From Bombella apis (GTDB taxonomy: Bacteria > Pseudomonadota > Alphaproteobacteria > Acetobacterales > Acetobacteraceae): DNA of 64,000 nucleotides. Shown piece after piece: positions 1-8,578 of this stretch. Position numbers and translations under genes: made by a program. The DNA is taken from NCBI RefSeq assembly GCF_018221685.1, contig NZ_JAGJTM010000004.1, forward strand, positions 1 to 64,000. The letters run 5' to 3'. The notes under the pieces were generated by a model that searched no databases, was not told where the DNA came from, and saw nothing but the letters and a program-made list of their open reading frames with translations. Position 1 is the stretch's first letter. Each line of letters starts with the position of its first letter.

Positions 1-29
1 CACCCACCCCCATAAAAACCACCCACCAA

Positions 30-106
<77 letters not shown>

Positions 107-132
107 TACCCACAAAATCAGAAATAAGTTGA

Positions 133-771
133 TACGGAACCATCGGCATACTGCTTGTCAATAGCAGAGCTATATTGTGGGGAGGCGTGTCTGCAGAGCT
201 CTACAAATGGGCTCATGAATGGTTTGGGTGGATTGTTCGGGCAATTTTCTGCCCAGCAAGCGCTCTCAATGCCTGACCCGGGAGTGTTGGCCAGGAAGGT
301 GATATCCCAGATTACGTTTGGATTTGGGTTCCAGGTTACCCTATTGGCAGCAGTGGCGCTTGTCATCATGCGCATATAAGGGCCATTCAACGCCATTTGA
401 GAGAAGTGTAAGCTTTTCTGAGGTAGGCTGTCGGATAAGACTATCATCAAGAATAATGGTTTTGAAATGGTTCGGGCGTATAAAGCTTCTCGGGAGGAGC
501 TGAACAGAGCGCTGGGACACTGTCCTTTTATCAAGAACGAATTGCAGCAGTTTTGCCATGTTCTTCAAATAGGTGGACGTCAATATGGTGAGCTTTGCTG
601 ACTAGCGGTCCTTTTTGCCATGATGGGGCCAGAGACGAAGAGATAGTGCCGGCCTCATTCAAGCTTAAGATACTGTGCATCGATCTGCGTAGGTCTGGAA
701 CTAAAATAGTTAATGCCTGGCAGCTTGTTCCTGTCATCAAGGAACTGAATGAAATGGGATTTCAGGATTAG
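133..771 (+). pseudogene. decayed coding stretch of unknown origin downstream of tRNA-Met
   Basis: Three protein-like open segments follow one another in changing frames: 133-411 (one internal TGA at 274), 422-601 and 592-771. They contain peptides such as YKWAHEWFGWIVRAIF, REELNRALGHCPFIKNELQQ and IVNAWQLVPVIKELNEMGF, which look like real protein rather than random translation. No start codon with a ribosome binding site introduces any of them. I read this as one or two genes broken by frameshifts and stops. I do not recognise the family. A tRNA-proximal prophage or island remnant is possible but no integrase motif is visible. Confidence 0.3.
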
Positions 772-1340
772 GCCGCAGACCGAAACAGTGGGGTTTTCTT
801 GTGATCCATGGCCTATCTCCTTTTGGAAAACCATGAACAGTGTCAGCCGTTCCAACTAGATTGAACCGTGTCGTGTATGAAATCTTCCCTTAGGGAAGAT
901 GCTGTTCGGTTATTCTTTTCACCATCATTCCTGGAAAATGCTTTTCCTGTCAGGGATCGGATTGGAACCCTAAGGCGTATTTTTCTTTTGCCTTGAAGGC
1001 TCCGTTGGAAACAGGGATATCGCCATAGATTGCGCTTCGGTGCCAGCCAATGTCATGGCTGTGTAGCCGAAAAACTGTGTCTTTTTCATGTCCAGTCTTT
1101 TGTAACTTTCGGCCAGTGGGCTGATTGGTTGCCCAAATCAGAGTTGCCTAGGGAGATACTCTCTCCGTGTTCTTTCTGAATATGGAGGAACGGTATGAAA
1201 GGGGGGCACCGGCTTCCGTCGCAAGGATGCCCTCGCCGTAGTGGGTTGTCACTGTTCTTCATTCTTTCAGACGTGTCAAGAGAATTTCTCTCAAGTGTCT
1301 GATTCTTAATTTAGTCTTCTGCTTAAGTCAAAATATAAAA
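772..1340. other. AT-rich intergenic stretch without recognisable genes
   Basis: No open frame with a plausible start, Shine-Dalgarno sequence and composition is visible on either strand. The base composition is richer in A and T than the operons further on, in keeping with an eroded segment between the tRNA and the small envelope genes. Confidence 0.5.
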
Positions 1341-1358
1341 TTTTATGTTAACATAAAA
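1341..1358. promoter_or_regulatory. perfect 18-bp palindrome upstream of the glycine-zipper gene
   Basis: TTTTATGTTAACATAAAA is identical to its reverse complement. It lies about 60 bp before the start codon of the secreted glycine-zipper gene, inside a very AT-rich promoter-like stretch. The position and symmetry suit an operator for a dimeric regulator. No regulator family is suggested by the sequence itself. Confidence 0.45.
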
Positions 1359-1417
1359 CAATGATAGCATGAGGATGTGCCTGATATTTCAGGAACATTA
1401 AAGAAGGATTTCAGAGT

Positions 1418-1933
1418 ATGCGTCGTTCTATTTTTGCGATAACAGCATGTGCCGTTTTTGCGTTTTCGACACAGAGTAGTTATGCAGGATTCTTGAGTGA
1501 TATCGAAAATGCAGGGACTGCATCCAACGGTGCCGCCATTGGAGGAGTTGCCGGGGGAAAGAAAGGTGCCTTGATTGGTGCCGGTGCTGGCCTAGCCTTT
1601 CAGACGTTGCATGCTCAAGCCAAGGGAAATAATGAGCAGCAGAAGGCTGTGGAAAATGGTTTGAACGCTGAAATTGCCACGACCAAGAAAAAGTTGCGTA
1701 TCGCTCAGGCGAATGTGCAGAAAGCCCAGAAGGCTTATGATGAAGCAGTCGCCAAGAAAAATGGTCTTGAAGGCGATGCTGCGAAAGCCCAGGATCAGGT
1801 TATTGCTCGTAAAAATGCTGTTTTGGAAAATGAGAAGCAGCGTGTAGCGGAATATAAGGCAATGTCTAACAAACTGCAGCAGACCAAGAGCGATGCGCTT
1901 GCAAAGTCTAATGCTCAGAATAATGGCGATTAA
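1418..1933 (+). CDS. secreted glycine-zipper, coiled-coil protein
   Basis: 171 residues. A signal peptide (charged MRR start, hydrophobic core, cleavage near SSYAG at about residue 24) directs it to the periplasm or outer membrane. Residues about 38-60 (GAAIGGVAGGKKGALIGAGAG) form a glycine zipper, the membrane-associating hairpin found in many small outer-membrane lipoproteins. The remainder is Lys/Ala/Gln-rich and predicted to be a long coiled coil. The start has an AAGAAGGA ribosome site about 8 nt upstream. No lipobox cysteine is present. It is followed by two hairpins and then a lipoprotein of the same size and coiled-coil style, so the two may act together. Exact role unknown. Confidence 0.75.
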   Translation: MRRSIFAITACAVFAFSTQSSYAGFLSDIENAGTASNGAAIGGVAGGKKGALIGAGAGLAFQTLHAQAKGNNEQQKAVENGLNAEIATTKKKLRIAQANVQKAQKAYDEAVAKKNGLEGDAAKAQDQVIARKNAVLENEKQRVAEYKAMSNKLQQTKSDALAKSNAQNNGD

Positions 1934-1954
1934 TATTTGAAATTATATATCTTG

Positions 1955-1986
1955 AATGGAGCATATATTTATATGCTCCATTTCTT
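1955..1986 (+). terminator. AT-rich hairpin after the glycine-zipper gene
   Basis: Arms AATGGAGCAT and ATGCTCCATT around an AT loop, followed by TTCTT. It is a weak rho-independent terminator or mRNA 3'-protecting hairpin, with a stronger terminator just beyond it. Confidence 0.5.
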
Positions 1987-1992
1987 GATAGA

Positions 1993-2025
1993 ACGCCTAG
2001 TATATTATTTTTACTAGGCGTTTTT
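1993..2025 (+). terminator. rho-independent terminator between the two small envelope genes
   Basis: Arms CGCCTAGTA and TACTAGGCG around a T-rich loop, followed immediately by five T residues. It ends 21 nt before the lipoprotein start codon, so that gene is either served by leaky read-through or has a promoter overlapping this hairpin. Confidence 0.75.
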
Positions 2026-2046
2026 CTGTATGAAAGGGGGTATGTT

Positions 2047-2577
2047 ATGATTGTTAAGGTCTCAAAGAGACGCTCATTGTATGTGTCTCTCTCAACAGCA
2101 TCTCTTATGCTGTTTTTGGCTGGTTGTTCAGCAGCAGATTGTGACCCGAATAAACAGGATGAAATGTTTACCCAGATGGCTTGTTCGTTTGGGGGAGGCT
2201 ACCAGAAAAGAACAAAGGCTTTGACAAATGAGCGTAGCGTGCAGGAACAGGCTGTTCAGATACAAGATGCTCATCTAATGTCCATCAATCAGCAGATTGC
2301 CGTATTACGTCAGGAAATGGCGCAGCTACAACAGAAGATTGCTAAGGAAAAAGCGCAGCGTGATGATCTTCTTAGACAGGAAGTTTCCCTGCAGCAGCAG
2401 TATGATCAGGCAAAAGCTGATGGCGATTCCGATAAAATGAAAGAGTTGATCGAAAAAATCAGGAATGTGTCTCAGATAAAGAGTCATTTCGATTATAGCA
2501 TTAAAATAGATAATGCAGCATATGCTTCTAAAGTTGACGAACTCAACAAAAAATCTGCTGAAACTCATTCACTTTAA
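2047..2577 (+). CDS. small coiled-coil lipoprotein
   Basis: 176 residues. The N-terminus carries a type II signal peptide ending in the lipobox LAGC at about residues 24-27, so the mature protein should start at that cysteine and be lipid-anchored. Residues about 60-140 are Gln/Glu/Lys-rich heptads (LRQEMAQLQQKIAKEKAQRD), a strong coiled coil. The ribosome site GAAAGGGGG precedes the ATG. Two further cysteines follow the lipobox. No catalytic domain is seen. It lies directly after the glycine-zipper gene and before a convergent operon. A structural envelope role is likely but unproven. Confidence 0.75.
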   Translation: MIVKVSKRRSLYVSLSTASLMLFLAGCSAADCDPNKQDEMFTQMACSFGGGYQKRTKALTNERSVQEQAVQIQDAHLMSINQQIAVLRQEMAQLQQKIAKEKAQRDDLLRQEVSLQQQYDQAKADGDSDKMKELIEKIRNVSQIKSHFDYSIKIDNAAYASKVDELNKKSAETHSL

Positions 2578-2610
2578 AACATTTTAAATTATTTTTTCTA
2601 GTCTTATGGA

Positions 2611-2645
2611 AGCACAGGGATATGAAGTATCCCTGTGCTTTTTCC
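2611..2645 (+). terminator. rho-independent terminator after the lipoprotein gene
   Basis: Arms GCACAGGGATA and TATCCCTGTGC with loop TGAAG, followed by TTTTT. It stops rightward transcription directly against the 3' end of the convergent srf-type operon. The reverse strand lacks a T-run, so it serves the plus strand. Confidence 0.85.
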
Positions 2646-4466
2646 TTATCTGTTATAATAATGCATATGAGCCGCCTGTTCTATTTTTGCAATAATATCC
2701 CGCTCAGCCTCGAGGGATTTACCGGAGGATATGTCTTTTGTATTTTGTATGGCTATGTCTAGCCAGTCGAGGCGCCTGGAAAGGGGAAGGTCTTTATAAT
2801 TATTTTTGAGATTGTTTACTATGATGGTCTTGGCATCCTCCAGACGGGTATCCCTTTGGCTATTACGGGATACTGTTTTTAACAGGCCGAGGTAAGCGTT
2901 CACTGTATCATCAAGCGAAACCTGTTCTGTCGAGATGGAGGTTTTATAGATGCTCAGATTGGGGTTACGGGCATTGTCAGGATCATTGACGAAAGCCGTA
3001 TAATTGACAATGTCAATCCTGTTCGAGGCGATCTGCTTGCTTAGTGTCAACAGAGTAGTCAGGTTGGCGACAGCGCTATCTAGGTCAGCTTGATTACGTT
3101 CTGCATTGGCCTGATTTTGTGCCTCCCGTGCAGCCTCCATCGCCTGGTTCAATTGGGTAAGACGGGCTTGTAGCTCAGCTTTGTTCTGGTCACTTTGGCC
3201 CAGGGCAGACTGAAGGTTTTTGAGAGCATCGTTTTCGTTGGCATGCTCTTCTTTGACCTTGCTGGTATCAGCGTTGGCAGCATCATTGACCAGCGCAGCG
3301 AACCCTTTTTGTGCTTTCAAAGCTTCCTGTAGGCTATTCATTGTCATAGCACCGATGACAACACGGAACCCGACCTCAGGAGCACGCTTTGCGTCTCCAT
3401 TGTCGTCATAAGGGGCAAATTCCGCACGATAAGCGCTGGAAATGTCTCTGGCGGAATTCAGGACACTGCCTCCGAAAACTTGCGTCCCGCCTGTAAGGCC
3501 CTGGTTCCAGTAATGCAGGTAAGCCCTCATCTGGTAGGGTGTAAGAACCATCTCACTGACATTGCCGACTATATCGTACAGGGAGAGGGGATTGGCTATA
3601 TTGAGTGATCCAATCGGTTTGGGGATGACGCCATGATCGGTAGAAATCCCCTGACTGCTGCCAACAATGCAATCATCAATCTGATTCTGGCAATCGCTGC
3701 CCGGTTGTGGCCAAGGGGCAGGTTGTGTGTTCAGGGAACTGTTCTTGATCCCTCCACTAGCGGCAAAAACCCATTCAGCATCAGTTGGCAGGCGAATAAA
3801 GCCGGGCTTGTCTCCTCGCTTCGGCAGACGGTCAGGAGCATTCTTCATGAGCCAGCTCGTCCATTTCTCTGCAAACTGCTGTGCTTCCAGGAAGGAGATA
3901 TTACTGGCAGGAAAATTCCTGCGCTGAGGGGGAGGAGCCCCCTGACCTTCCATGACAAGTTTATATTGCGCCGCCGTTACCTCATATTTTCCGATATAGT
4001 AGACAGGATGCTGATTTTTATCAGTAAAGGGAGCGGCAAGATTGGCTTCATGTATGAAAAGGTTATAGCCATTGCTATGGGAGGCCTGAGTACTTTTCAA
4101 ATCCATGGCCTGGCCAATTGTGATCCGCCGGTTTGCCATGAAAGCGGCATCTCCTGTGCTGGCTGACGTAGGTTGTACTTCAACACGGCGAAAAACCATG
4201 CCCCCTCCGCAGGGCATGGGAAGAACCAGTTCCTCGGCATCGGAATCTGGTGAAGGCTTGGGGTCATAGATGGCTTTGTTCCAGTTGACCTGTGCTGGAG
4301 TGGAGGTTGTGCACTGTGCCCGTGCTGTGTGGCTGGAGAGATATGTACAGAGCAGGGCTGACAAGACAAAGACGGGCGCTGATGGGCGAAGTTGAGCCAT
4401 GATGCGCAGGGATGGTTTCCGTAATGCTAAAAATTCTGTTGCTGTAGCGAAATGTAAATAAGACAT
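2646..4466 (-). CDS. secreted SUMF1/FGE-fold protein with C-terminal coiled coil (last gene of the srf-type operon)
   Basis: 606 residues. A signal-like hydrophobic segment near residues 30-50 ends in ARAQC, so the rest is periplasmic. The middle third has the SUMF1 (formylglycine-generating-enzyme) fold: GKYEVTAAQYK, LPTDAEWVFAASGG, VGNVSEM, FGGSV...SSAYR and a final VGFRV. The two cysteines that catalyse formylglycine formation are absent; the segment reads GGSVLNSARDISSAYR. It is therefore unlikely to be an FGE oxidase and may bind a ligand or partner. The C-terminal 200 residues are Ala/Gln/Asn-rich coiled coil. AAAGGA precedes this ATG, whereas the internal Met23 has no ribosome site. 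It lies 47 nt after the ABC permease gene. Confidence 0.8.
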   Translation of the reverse strand: MSYLHFATATEFLALRKPSLRIMAQLRPSAPVFVLSALLCTYLSSHTARAQCTTSTPAQVNWNKAIYDPKPSPDSDAEELVLPMPCGGGMVFRRVEVQPTSASTGDAAFMANRRITIGQAMDLKSTQASHSNGYNLFIHEANLAAPFTDKNQHPVYYIGKYEVTAAQYKLVMEGQGAPPPQRRNFPASNISFLEAQQFAEKWTSWLMKNAPDRLPKRGDKPGFIRLPTDAEWVFAASGGIKNSSLNTQPAPWPQPGSDCQNQIDDCIVGSSQGISTDHGVIPKPIGSLNIANPLSLYDIVGNVSEMVLTPYQMRAYLHYWNQGLTGGTQVFGGSVLNSARDISSAYRAEFAPYDDNGDAKRAPEVGFRVVIGAMTMNSLQEALKAQKGFAALVNDAANADTSKVKEEHANENDALKNLQSALGQSDQNKAELQARLTQLNQAMEAAREAQNQANAERNQADLDSAVANLTTLLTLSKQIASNRIDIVNYTAFVNDPDNARNPNLSIYKTSISTEQVSLDDTVNAYLGLLKTVSRNSQRDTRLEDAKTIIVNNLKNNYKDLPLSRRLDWLDIAIQNTKDISSGKSLEAERDIIAKIEQAAHMHYYNR

Positions 4467-4513
4467 TGGTGGTCCTTTGCTTATAAAGGCATGTCAATCA
4501 TGATGACAGGCTG

Positions 4514-5818
4514 TCAGGAGTTGCATATGCCTTGCCATGGTGAAACCCGGTGCAGGGAGCGTGTTGTTGCCCAGGCCATGATGGTCGATCCTGGGATAAT
4601 ATAAGCAACTAGCTGCAAGGCAAAGGCGATTGTAATATTTATGGAGGATGCTGACGTTTCGTCTTGTAGAAACGTGTTGTGAAGTATGCGATTCATGGGC
4701 CAGCTTAATCCCCAGGCTATGCAAAAGGCGAGGCAGGTTCCTCCAGTGGCCAGGAGAATGGTCTGCACGACAGGGATGATACGAGCGTTATTCAGTCCAA
4801 GAAATGTCAGGCTTGCGAGATGGAATTTCTTTCGTTCAGTTTCCGCTGCGATGGCCGTACCCAAAGTAACGGCAAAGCCTATGGCCCCGATATAAGCCAT
4901 GAGATGAAAAAGATGTGTTGTTTGCTGATTGATATTAAGAATGGTTTTAACACGGGGAAGCTCGCTGGTTATGCTTAACCCCTGATGTGTCAGATCTCTG
5001 TCCAATGTGATGACGTCAGATAGTGAACGCGCATAAAGTCTGAAGCCGGGCCATGTTGCCTTTGGTGTACGTGCTTTCAGGAAATCAGCTGCTTTTTGTT
5101 CGCCCAGGGTCAAGGCTTCCTGCCAGGAGGAGAGGTTGGTGTTCTCGCGCCATTCTTCGGCGGCTTGCGCTACAGGAAGTGACACGAATAGCTGGAAGCG
5201 GGATGTAACGGTCTCGTCTGCGATAGCAGCAACGTTTAATTGTATGCGAGCCATTTTTGCAGCGCCTGCGGCATGTCGGTCAATGAGCATGACGAAGGTG
5301 TCCCCGGGTTGAAGGTGCATGTGTTCTGCCAGATGGGCGGACATGACAACCGGGATATCTGGAGATGAAATCTGCGCATGTAATTTTGCCAGGCGCATTT
5401 CAATTCTCTTTCCCAGAAGAGGATCTCCGGGAGAGGATGGAAGGAGTTCGGCGTCTGTTCCCTCGAATACTGACGTTGTGTTGGTTGCCTGTAACCGTAC
5501 GCTTGCGGCGAGTGTGCGTGTTTTGGGAAGGAGAAAGGTCACTCTCTTGTCGGTTCTCAAGGCCTCCAGTTGTTGTTCGGAGTAAGGATAATTTCGGGCG
5601 CTTGAAATTTCCAATGCCGAGGGGTCGTGCAGTAGAGTCTGTTGCATATGATCAACGAGACCTGCCTTCAATCCTGCAAGGAGCAACATGGGCAGCAGAG
5701 TACTGGCAAGACCACTTACAATACACAGGGCAAGTATTTTATTGGAAAAAAGGTCCCGCCAGGCTAGATGACAGGCAAGAAGAAGGTGACGAAAGTGCGT
5801 GTGACCCCGGGACGGCAT
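4514..5818 (-). CDS. ABC transporter permease, FtsX/LolC-MacB type
   Basis: 434 residues. It has one membrane helix near residues 30-55 (LALCIVSGLASTLLPMLLLAG), a periplasmic domain of about 230 residues, then three C-terminal helices starting at about residue 315. This is the four-helix plan of FtsX/MacB/LolCE permeases. These mechanotransmission-type ABC systems usually move force or lipoprotein cargo across the envelope rather than import solutes. AAAGGAAA lies upstream of the ATG. The matching ATPase gene is 37 nt upstream. Its place inside a SrfABC-type operon suggests it works with the vWA and SUMF1 periplasmic proteins. The substrate is unknown. Confidence 0.85.
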   Translation of the reverse strand: MPSRGHTHFRHLLLACHLAWRDLFSNKILALCIVSGLASTLLPMLLLAGLKAGLVDHMQQTLLHDPSALEISSARNYPYSEQQLEALRTDKRVTFLLPKTRTLAASVRLQATNTTSVFEGTDAELLPSSPGDPLLGKRIEMRLAKLHAQISSPDIPVVMSAHLAEHMHLQPGDTFVMLIDRHAAGAAKMARIQLNVAAIADETVTSRFQLFVSLPVAQAAEEWRENTNLSSWQEALTLGEQKAADFLKARTPKATWPGFRLYARSLSDVITLDRDLTHQGLSITSELPRVKTILNINQQTTHLFHLMAYIGAIGFAVTLGTAIAAETERKKFHLASLTFLGLNNARIIPVVQTILLATGGTCLAFCIAWGLSWPMNRILHNTFLQDETSASSINITIAFALQLVAYIIPGSTIMAWATTRSLHRVSPWQGICNS

Positions 5819-5855
5819 GAGCGTTTCCTTTAGAGAAAGTTATATATGAAAATTG

Positions 5856-6620
5856 TTAATTGTGGATGATAGTTTTATTCCCTTTCATCTGAGCCTGAAC
5901 CAGTGAAAATTCGGCCTTCTGTAGGGCGTCTATGTCATGACTTACTACAATGACGCCGGCGTTTTGTGTTTCTGCATAATTGCGTAGTAAATCCAGGACG
6001 ATCGCAGCCTGGGAAGGGTGAAGGGGAGCTGTTGGTTCATCAGCCAGAAGGATAGGGGGTGTGTGAATTAAGGCTCGTGCTATGGCAACACGCTGCCTTT
6101 GACCGACAGATAATTGAGAGGGCAGTTTTTCAAGGCAGGATATGATCCCGAGCCGCTCGGCAAGCATGTCGATGTGCCCAGCACCCTGCCCGGAGGGGGG
6201 AGTTTCCAGCACATTCAAAGCGAGGGCAATATTTTCGCGCGCTGTCAGGAACGGCAGAAGGCCGCCGGTTTGCGGAATGAAACCGACGTGCTCGGCCCGT
6301 AATGTAGTGAATAGCCGTTCACGTTTGCGGTTTGTGGTGTGTGACCCGGGTGAAAGATAAGGGGCGAGCTGCCTCTCGAGCAAAGAGAGGCAACGAACTT
6401 TTGTTGGAAGAAGGGCGAGCGAAAGTAGACCAAGCAGTGTACTTTTCCCGCATCCTGATGGTCCGATAACCCCGAGGCATGTTCTCTTGTGCAGTGTCAA
6501 TGAGGGGATCTCGAGCGTAAAATCCCCCCCCGGTGCCTGCCAGGTCAAGGATTCGGCGTGGAGAAGGGGGGGATCGGCAGGACAGCTTTCACTCTGAACC
6601 ATGGTTGGGGCCGTGTTCAA
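5856..6620 (-). CDS. ABC transporter ATP-binding protein, LolD/MacB type
   Basis: 254 residues. All nucleotide-binding motifs are present: Walker A GPSGCGKST (residues 53-61), Q-loop FIPQTGG, signature LSVGQRQRVAIARAL, Walker B ILLADEPTA and H-loop VVSHD. It should energise the FtsX-type permease encoded just downstream. The start codon overlaps the stop of the vWA gene by 4 nt (ATGA), so translation is coupled. The signature has LSVGQ rather than the LSGGQ usual in LolD, a minor change that keeps the key Ser, Gly and Gln. Confidence 0.9.
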   Translation of the reverse strand: MNTAPTMVQSESCPADPPLLHAESLTWQAPGGDFTLEIPSLTLHKRTCLGVIGPSGCGKSTLLGLLSLALLPTKVRCLSLLERQLAPYLSPGSHTTNRKRERLFTTLRAEHVGFIPQTGGLLPFLTARENIALALNVLETPPSGQGAGHIDMLAERLGIISCLEKLPSQLSVGQRQRVAIARALIHTPPILLADEPTAPLHPSQAAIVLDLLRNYAETQNAGVIVVSHDIDALQKAEFSLVQAQMKGNKTIIHN

Positions 6621-8578
6621 GGCAAGTCATCCAACCCTACGGAATAAACTTTTTCATCCTCATCATTGCCCCCGTTGATGGAATGCCAGCCGTCCGTATC
6701 ACTTTCATAAAGCTTGTAGCGTTCAATAAGCGCACGCAGGTCGCTGAGTATGGCGTCCTGTTCCCCGGCGCTCAGGCTATTCCAGCGCTCCTGGGTGAGT
6801 TGGGCAATCCGAGACCGATAGGGAAGGCCATTCAGATATTCCGGCAGCAGGCTGCCCAGTGTTCCATGGGCGGCATCGCCATCATGTGAGAGGGCATCCG
6901 GATTACGGGCCGAGGCTGCGAAGGCAAATTGCAGCCGCTGGAAAAATTGCTCGGGAGCCAGCTGGCTTTGTTCACCCTGGTCCAGAATGGTTTCAAGCGA
7001 AGAGGCGAGATTGTTCATTTCATTTCGCTTCATCAACAAATTGACGCGCAAGGCAGTTTTATTGCTGACAGGATCGGTGCTTGCAACATAGCCTTCGATC
7101 ATGGGCGGAAGGCTGGCATTGTCACGTTGGCCTATGTAGCGCAGACGCATGGCCTGCTCTACAATGGCCATGCGGTCATTGGAGGGGCCCTCAGGTGTCG
7201 TTTGGCTGCCATGTTGACCGGAAATGTGACTTGCCTGGGTCAGAATCGCCTGTGTCAGTTGTCGGACAACGAGGTTGAAATCATTCGTCAGATTATCGGA
7301 TGTACCATTACCGACGGGATAATAGAGACTGGACGTATTCGGGAATGCCGAGAGAGTTCGGTATTGCGCTTCTGCCCGGTCAGTATCGTTGAACTTTTTC
7401 CCGGCGGGTGTGTGAAGATGGATCACGAAGAGGGCAATATCGTGTTTTTCGGCCAAACGGTTGAGGTCGGTGATGCCAAGGTGGGTTGAACTTAGAGGGT
7501 TGTGTTCATCGCGGGCACCGGCATCGGTTACCAGAATGATATAGCGGCCTTGCATGGAGGACCAGTCAATATCCGTTATGGCAGTTTTCAGGCCAGCGAT
7601 GGGGTCTTCGTCGAAGCCGAAGGAGGAGACATGTGCTTCGTTGACGGAAGCGATCTGACTGGTGATGGCATCGCTCGATTGGGTGAAATCGGGAGTTGCA
7701 AAAATTTTTGAGGCATATTCAAGTCTGGGATCATCCTTTCTGGACTGATCCCTGAAGCCTACAAGCCCGAAACGGAAATTGTGTCCCAGGGGAGCGTTGT
7801 TGATCTGTGAGACAATGTCATTGATGGCATTGCGAGTTTGCTCGATGTAAGGCTGCATGCTCTGTGTCGTATCAATGACAAAGACCAGACCTGCGCGGAA
7901 TGGGGGTGCTGCGTCGCTTTTCTGTTCGTGGGGGGGAGGCAAGGTGGCCCCGGCGCCGTGCATCAGCATGGCACCGGTATAATCGGGCTCGCTATTATGT
8001 GCGTCCAGGATGGGCAGCAGATAAAAATGTTTTTTCTGATCAATCCAGGCATCAGGTTCCAGTGCGGCAGCCTGGCTGTTGGGAGGCTGGTGATCTCCGG
8101 CGCTGAGGATGGCCCGGGCATCGGCGGCAGGGTCATTCCCATTCAGCAGATTCTCTTCGGCCTGCCGGGTGCTCATGAAGATGGCGCGCGATCGACCTGC
8201 CAGCGGAGCAAACTGGGCATTCAGGCGATGATTCCAGCTGAGTGTCTGGGATGCCTTGATCCAGCCATTGGGATGATCTTTCGTACTGCCAATCTGAAGT
8301 TTGTCATTCGCCCTGGCAAAGACGTAATAGGCCAGAAATCCTGGAGAAGGGGTGCCCTGTTCGGTGTGTTCATCTGGCGTGATGATGGCCCCAGGCTGTG
8401 TAAGTATTTGCTGATAAAGAGTGCCCCCTGCCCTTTGCAGCAAAGGAGCGGCAAAGCCGTGCTGCCCGGTGAGGGCGATTATTCCGCACAGGGTGGACCC
8501 CATCAGTCTTGTGATGATCCTGGCTTTTTGGGAAGAAAAGGAGAACAGCGTGCTGGCAGAAAGAAATGTTGGGGTCAT
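6617..8578 (-). CDS. secreted von Willebrand factor A (vWA) domain protein
   Basis: 653 residues. A signal peptide ends near HGFAAP (about residue 44). A vWA domain starts at about residue 229 with the metal-site (MIDAS) motif D236-T-T-Q-S240, and continues with GFRDQS and YIILVTDAGARDEHN, which supply the other metal-coordination loops. The C-terminal 200 residues are helical without a recognised domain. vWA proteins of this kind bind partner proteins through a divalent metal. It overlaps its neighbours by 4 nt on both sides, so it belongs firmly to the srf-type operon. In related clusters vWA, SUMF1-type and SrfB/SrfC genes occur together. The bound partner cannot be named. Confidence 0.85.
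   Translation of the reverse strand: MTPTFLSASTLFSFSSQKARIITRLMGSTLCGIIALTGQHGFAAPLLQRAGGTLYQQILTQPGAIITPDEHTEQGTPSPGFLAYYVFARANDKLQIGSTKDHPNGWIKASQTLSWNHRLNAQFAPLAGRSRAIFMSTRQAEENLLNGNDPAADARAILSAGDHQPPNSQAAALEPDAWIDQKKHFYLLPILDAHNSEPDYTGAMLMHGAGATLPPPHEQKSDAAPPFRAGLVFVIDTTQSMQPYIEQTRNAINDIVSQINNAPLGHNFRFGLVGFRDQSRKDDPRLEYASKIFATPDFTQSSDAITSQIASVNEAHVSSFGFDEDPIAGLKTAITDIDWSSMQGRYIILVTDAGARDEHNPLSSTHLGITDLNRLAEKHDIALFVIHLHTPAGKKFNDTDRAEAQYRTLSAFPNTSSLYYPVGNGTSDNLTNDFNLVVRQLTQAILTQASHISGQHGSQTTPEGPSNDRMAIVEQAMRLRYIGQRDNASLPPMIEGYVASTDPVSNKTALRVNLLMKRNEMNNLASSLETILDQGEQSQLAPEQFFQRLQFAFAASARNPDALSHDGDAAHGTLGSLLPEYLNGLPYRSRIAQLTQERWNSLSAGEQDAILSDLRALIERYKLYESDTDGWHSINGGNDEDEKVYSVGLDDLP

Noticed and set aside
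133..771. Integrase or transposase remnant next to tRNA-Met
   Set aside because: The peptides in the broken frames contain no R-H-R-Y, DDE or HTH signature that I can see, so only an unidentified decayed gene is reported.
4514..6620. Identification of the ABC pair as LolCDE or a macrolide exporter
   Set aside because: The fold matches the LolD/MacB family, but a single permease gene without LolE or MacA partner and the srf-type context do not support a specific name.
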